Shown: positions 60,806-64,000 of the stretch, in pieces | Layout: each line of letters starts with the position of its first letter | How positions within the stretch are numbered: the stretch's first letter is position 1 | Assembly (NCBI RefSeq): GCF_900636535.1 | Contig: NZ_LR134289.1 | Span: 4,171,001-4,235,000, forward strand | Source of the DNA: Chryseobacterium gleum | Lineage (GTDB): Bacteria > Bacteroidota > Bacteroidia > Flavobacteriales > Weeksellaceae | DNA: 64,000 bases | Reading direction: 5' to 3' | Program-made: the position numbers and the translations under genes | Notes under the pieces: generated by a model | Databases searched by the model: none | Seen by the model: the letters and a program-made list of their open reading frames with translations, nothing else | Told to the model about the DNA's origin: nothing

Positions 60806-62098
60806 ATGAAAAAAATTTATACGCTATCTGCGGTTTTAGCTGCATTTGCTTTGCAGGCTCAATTTACGGTCACAATCCAGACTCCTGCAGATTTTAAAGA
60901 TCAGGACGCAATTCTATATACATTAAACGGCTCAAAAGATATTATTGTTACTAAAGAACAAAGTAAGAATGGTACGTGGACTTTTAAATATCCGGGTAAC
61001 TACATGGGGATGATGAAAGTTTATTTTCCCGGTTCTAACAATACGGTAAGCTTTATTTCTGAGAATAAGAACGTAAACTTTAAACTGGATGTCCAGAATA
61101 ATAAAGTTAAAGATGTTATTTATCTTGATGAGGCAAATAGCCTGATGAGCAAACAGCAGGAAGGTTCACAAAAGAAAGAGCTTATTTTGCCGGCTTTAAC
61201 ACAAATCAAAGAATACTATAAAGACAATACGGACTTTGGAAAAGCCCTGAAAACCGAAATTGACAGGCTTTCCGGGACTTCAAGCACTATTGATGCAGCA
61301 CAACATCCGTTTATTGCTTATTATAATACGAACTACAGTAAATTTATTTCTAACTCACCAGATTCAGTCAAAAAAGTAGATCAGGAAGAGATCATCAACT
61401 TTCTGGACAAATCAGGAGATATGCTTGAAAGCTCATCATTATTGAGACCGGTTTTGGTGGCTTATCTTAACGCAGGAGGAAATACAAATGTTACAGCTTC
61501 TGTTGATAAGCTTTTAGACCGTTTAAAAGTAGAGACGCCAAGAGGGCAAACCGTATTATCCGAATTGATTGATATCTTTGATGCATATCAGATGGATGAG
61601 TACAAGAGCAAATATTTGTCTCTTGCTAAAAATCTTAAATGTACCATTACTGACAGGCTTGCTTCTACCTTAAAATCGAATGCAAACACTGAAATAGGAG
61701 CTGTTTTCCCTAATTATAAGTTTCAGTCAGCTGTGAATACCACCGCAAAATCTTTACATGATATAAAAGCAGATAAGAAGGTTATCGTATTCTGGTCATC
61801 CACCTGTTCACATTGTGAAACTGAGCTTCCTAAGCTTCTTGAAAAATACAATGATCTTAAATCAAAAAATATTCAGGTTGTAGGATTGTCTTTAGATGTG
61901 GATAAGAATTCTTATACCAAAAAGATTGCCGCATTTCCATGGGTGAATGACTCGGAATTGAGAGGATGGAACAGCAGTTATACAGATACGTACAATATTC
62001 ATGCAACTCCGACGTATTTTATTTTAGATGCTAACAATAAGATAATCAGCAAACCAGATCATGTTGGTGATGTTTTGGAATATTTTAAGGTAAAATAA
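60806..62098 (+). CDS. TlpA-like thioredoxin-family protein
   Basis: A 430-residue protein with a signal peptide (LSAVLAAFALQAQ). The N-terminal part (residues 18-120) is a beta domain like the DUF4369 region that precedes many Bacteroidota TlpA proteins. A helical middle follows. The C-terminal thioredoxin domain has the redox site WSSTCSHCETELP (about 330-342) and the cis-Pro in HATPTYFILD. It probably acts in the periplasm as a disulfide reductase or oxidase for envelope proteins. Confidence 0.9.
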   Translation: MKKIYTLSAVLAAFALQAQFTVTIQTPADFKDQDAILYTLNGSKDIIVTKEQSKNGTWTFKYPGNYMGMMKVYFPGSNNTVSFISENKNVNFKLDVQNNKVKDVIYLDEANSLMSKQQEGSQKKELILPALTQIKEYYKDNTDFGKALKTEIDRLSGTSSTIDAAQHPFIAYYNTNYSKFISNSPDSVKKVDQEEIINFLDKSGDMLESSSLLRPVLVAYLNAGGNTNVTASVDKLLDRLKVETPRGQTVLSELIDIFDAYQMDEYKSKYLSLAKNLKCTITDRLASTLKSNANTEIGAVFPNYKFQSAVNTTAKSLHDIKADKKVIVFWSSTCSHCETELPKLLEKYNDLKSKNIQVVGLSLDVDKNSYTKKIAAFPWVNDSELRGWNSSYTDTYNIHATPTYFILDANNKIISKPDHVGDVLEYFKVK

Positions 62099-62122
62099 TT
62101 TTGGAGGTAAAGAAATATTTTC

Positions 62123-62130
62123 TATATTTG
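62123..62130 (+). promoter_or_regulatory. -7 box of tRNA gene
   Basis: TATATTTG matches TAnnTTTG, 12 bp before the tRNA 5' end. Confidence 0.65.
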
Positions 62131-62142
62131 CACCACCAAAAC

Positions 62143-62216
62143 GGCGAGGTAGCTCAGTTGGTTAGAGCGCAGGATTCATAACCCTGAGGTCACGGGTTCA
62201 ATTCCCGTCTTCGCTA
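62143..62216 (+). tRNA. tRNA with CAT anticodon (probably elongator tRNA-Met)
   Basis: A 74-nt cloverleaf. The acceptor stem is GGCGAGG with CTTCGCT (two G-U pairs), with D arm TAGCTCAGTTGG and T arm ACGGGTTCAATTCCCGT. The anticodon CAT is at 62177-62179 in loop TTCATAA. The anticodon stem has one A-C mismatch next to the loop (62174 with 62182). There is no initiator-type 1-72 mismatch, so this is elongator Met; tRNA-Ile2 with modified C is less likely but not excluded. CCA is not fully encoded. A strong terminator follows. Confidence 0.93.
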
Positions 62217-62220
62217 CAAT

Positions 62221-62253
62221 AAACCGCAATCATTGATTTAATGATTGCGGTTT
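62221..62253 (+). terminator. Terminator of tRNA gene
   Basis: AAACCGCAATCATT / AATGATTGCGGTTT, a 14-bp exact stem with a 5-nt loop and a T-run. Confidence 0.9.
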
Positions 62254-62545
62254 TTAATTTTAAAAGTATCATAACTGTATCTTTTAATTCTTCTAAAAGA
62301 TTTCCTTTTTTAAATATTTTGGCTTCTTAGAATAAAATCCAGGGAATATCCGTTGTTTATTTTTGTTACAGTTTTATGCATTAACTATGTACAGCTATTT
62401 CCTCATATTCGCTTTTCTATAGCTTATTTTTGGAATATCTGGATTTTCATGATAGAAGATATTTCATTGAGTCGGATAATGCGTGTAATGGCTTGTTTAA
62501 ACAATCGACGGTAATTTTCAGTATCTGTAGTAATTAAAATATAAA
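62254..62545. other. Intergenic region with two plus-strand -7 boxes and no reading frame
   Basis: TAnnTTTG matches occur on the plus strand at 62358-62365 and near 62424 (both TATTTTTG). No coding frame follows before the hairpin at 62546-62582. In AT-rich DNA such boxes arise by chance, so a small RNA is only a possibility. Confidence 0.35.
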
Positions 62546-62582
62546 GTAAGAGCCGTTCTGCAATTTGCAGAACGGCTCTTAC
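62546..62582. terminator. Exact 17-bp-stem terminator of export operon
   Basis: A perfect 17-bp inverted repeat (starting GTAAGAGCCGTTCTGCA) with a 3-nt loop, 18 bp beyond the stop of the HlyD-like gene. T-rich sequence follows on both strands, so it may work in both directions. Confidence 0.9.
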
Positions 62583-62600
62583 CTTTTTCCTATTGGTTTA

Positions 62601-63899
62601 TTAAAGCTGATATCCAAGGAGTTTTCTGATCTGATAGAAAAATCTTTCAATCAGTCGCAGGTCTTGTGTCACGATCTCTGCACTGCCCCGGAGTTCTTTA
62701 TCAAACGTGAGTGTTTTGTTATAACTTGTTTTTAATCCTTTTGGTAAAATAACGTCTACATAATAATTCCCTTTTTCATCAGGAATAAGAGAGATATTCT
62801 GTACTTTTCCTTCAATGATACCATATTCCTGGAATCGATAATTGTCCAGTTTGATCAGTACTTTTTCACCCGGAGTTATTTTTCCTGAGTTTGTTGTAGG
62901 AACAGACATTCTGCCTACCAACTGCTCTTTATTTTTAGGAAGAATAGAAAGGATAGGTTCACCTACCTTTACGAACTGATTCTCGCCGAAAAACTGCTGA
63001 AAACTGGCAACACCATCTGTGGATGAGATCACCAGATAGTTCAGTTCCCACTGTTTTAACGATTTTCTCAGCTGTTCAAGAAGTTGTAAAGTCTGTGAAG
63101 AGTATGTAATTCTGTCTTTTTCTGTATTAATGGCAGTTCCGCTTTTGGTTTTATTCAGGTTGGAGATCCCTTCATCCATTTGTGATATGGAGATTTTAAT
63201 ATTCTCAAGGTTTTGCTGAGCCTGAAGATATTTGATCTTTTCATTTTCAAGTTCCATCGCTGAAATAACACCCTGGTTGAATAGCTCCTGAGATCTGTTG
63301 AAGTTTTTCTTAGTCAGGTCATATTTAATGGATTCAAGGTTTTTCTGCTGCTTTAAAGTAGCAATTCTCACTCTATATTCAGAAATACTTTGGTTGGCAG
63401 CGAGGTTTTCAGGCGCATAAGGTTGTAACCTTGTAAAGAGTGCTTCATCCTGAAATGCTTTGGCAAAACTGTTATATTCACCCTGTAGTTCACCCAGTTT
63501 AAACCTTGAAGCCTGGGCAATAGGGAAGGTGTATAATTTATCAGGTGTAATAGAATCCACCAGTTTTTTCAGCTCTAAAATATCCTTATAATTGGCTGCA
63601 GACTGCATCACCATCAGTACATCATTCTTTTTAACTTCCTGGTGGTCTTTTATGAATATTTTTTCAATTTTAGAACTGGTCCTTGCTTCTATTTTCTCAG
63701 GAGGATTCTGAGAAGTTACAATAATAGGAGCAGGTACAAATTCCGGATATTTTATAATGTAGCTCATCAGAAGGATAAGCAGGAGAATAACAAATATAAC
63801 GGTATTTCCCCAGCGGATCATCCAATGCGGAGGCTGGGTAAGAATATCCTGTACGCTTTCTGAGCGGAGTTCAATATTGTCTAAAACGTCTTCTTTCAT
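62601..63899 (-). CDS. HlyD-family secretion adaptor (membrane fusion protein)
   Basis: A 432-residue protein read from MKEDVLDNIELRSESVQDIL at 63899. One membrane helix lies near residues 26-46 (VIFVILLLILLMSYIIKYPEF). It is followed by a lipoyl/barrel-sandwich half (ARTSSKIEKIFIKDHQEVKKNDVLMV), a long coiled-coil (about 130-270) and the second lipoyl half and beta barrel (VASFQQFFGENQFVKVGEPI, then KVLIKLDNYRFQEYGIIEG). It links an inner-membrane exporter to the outer membrane. In this genus such genes accompany C39-peptidase ABC transporters that export GG-leader peptides, which fits the two precursors in this window. Confidence 0.9.
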   Translation of the reverse strand: MKEDVLDNIELRSESVQDILTQPPHWMIRWGNTVIFVILLLILLMSYIIKYPEFVPAPIIVTSQNPPEKIEARTSSKIEKIFIKDHQEVKKNDVLMVMQSAANYKDILELKKLVDSITPDKLYTFPIAQASRFKLGELQGEYNSFAKAFQDEALFTRLQPYAPENLAANQSISEYRVRIATLKQQKNLESIKYDLTKKNFNRSQELFNQGVISAMELENEKIKYLQAQQNLENIKISISQMDEGISNLNKTKSGTAINTEKDRITYSSQTLQLLEQLRKSLKQWELNYLVISSTDGVASFQQFFGENQFVKVGEPILSILPKNKEQLVGRMSVPTTNSGKITPGEKVLIKLDNYRFQEYGIIEGKVQNISLIPDEKGNYYVDVILPKGLKTSYNKTLTFDKELRGSAEIVTQDLRLIERFFYQIRKLLGYQL

Positions 63900-63943
63900 T
63901 GTTCTGAGGTAAATTTCCCCCAATATTTCAGGGGGAATATAAT

Positions 63944-64000
63944 TTAAATAATTGGGCAGTTCCCGTCATACCATGATGGTGGCGAAGTGTCTGCATCCGG
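63944..64000 (-). CDS. C-terminal end of a small reading frame (possible peptide precursor)
   Basis: On the minus strand the last bases of the window read PDADTSPPSWYDGNCPII followed by a stop, ending 44 bp upstream of the HlyD-like start. The Pro/Ser/Asp/Cys-containing tail would fit the core of a short secreted peptide encoded with its exporter. The gene body lies outside the window, so neither frame nor identity can be confirmed. Confidence 0.35.
   Translation of the reverse strand, partial: PDADTSPPSWYDGNCPII

Noticed and set aside
62143..62216. tRNA as an integration site (att) for an island
   Set aside because: No integrase gene and no repeat of the tRNA 3' end was seen within the window.

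Overview
The window is chromosomal DNA from a member of the Flavobacteriia, most likely Chryseobacterium or a close Weeksellaceae relative. This is inferred from several things: AT-rich sequence; many promoters of the Bacteroidota type (TAnnTTTG) with few Shine-Dalgarno sites; type IX secretion (T9SS) C-terminal sorting domains on secreted proteins; outer-membrane barrel receptors with carboxypeptidase-regulatory-like N termini; paired M1 peptidases; GG-leader 'bacteriocin-like' peptides; and a Bacteroidota-type phenylacetate operon. No rRNA, CRISPR array, integrase or transposase gene was found. One tRNA (CAT anticodon) is present.

Layout. 1-1.3 kb: 3' end of a secreted M1 metallopeptidase, then two inverted-repeat intergenic elements. 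1.8-5.5 kb: a compact five-gene cassette made of a DUF2589 protein, two unknown helical proteins, a leaderless subtilisin-like protease with its own prodomain, and a tiny overlapping protein that resembles a free-standing subtilisin propeptide/inhibitor. I consider this the best candidate for an undescribed system. 5.6-15.7 kb: a secreted EEP-family phosphodiesterase, an OmpR-type two-component system divergent from an outer-membrane receptor with 11-bp-spaced ATTAACC sites between them, a second M1 peptidase, a PAP2-barrel protein and an M43 lipoprotein protease. 15.9-18.9 kb: a NarL-type two-component system with a membrane partner, an unknown protein and a six-cysteine GG-leader peptide. 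19.0-21.6 kb: clpB.

22.0-38.7 kb: a long phenylacetate catabolic operon, tetR-paaK-paaE-paaA-paaB-paaC-(hydrolase)-paaD-paaG-[IVP element]-paaH-(2 unknown)-paaI-(DUF6624)-paaJ-paaY-(esterase)-(small membrane protein)-paaZ. It would take phenylacetate via phenylacetyl-CoA, the ring 1,2-epoxide and the oxepin to beta-oxidation intermediates. Its intergenic gaps carry simple-sequence inverted-repeat elements of at least two families. One copy contains a four-helix-bundle (S23/IVP, Avd-like) gene whose C terminus is encoded by the repeat arm itself. PaaZ carries an extra C-terminal domain of about 155 residues.

38.8-45.3 kb: three tandem C1q-like secreted proteins, a second six-cysteine GG-leader peptide, a DUF4241 protein, a SMUG2-like uracil-DNA glycosylase, a T9SS cargo protein and a tail-collar protein. 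45.6-52.7 kb: an enoyl-CoA hydratase, then a membrane-protein operon with a winged-helix regulator. Two near-identical palindromes (ACTTTG-N5-CAAAGT) overlap the -7 boxes of that operon. A COQ4-like protein, DUF4153/4173-like and DUF1361 membrane proteins and two lipoproteins follow. 52.8-58.5 kb: a secreted T9SS subtilase, dtd with a degenerate Rieske-like lipoprotein, then greA, hit and clpX. 58.5-64 kb: a T9SS surface protein, a small Gly-rich membrane protein, a TlpA-like thioredoxin, tRNA(CAT), an HlyD-family export adaptor, and at the very end the 3' tip of a small reading frame.

All family names come from reading translated sequence by eye; no database search was run.
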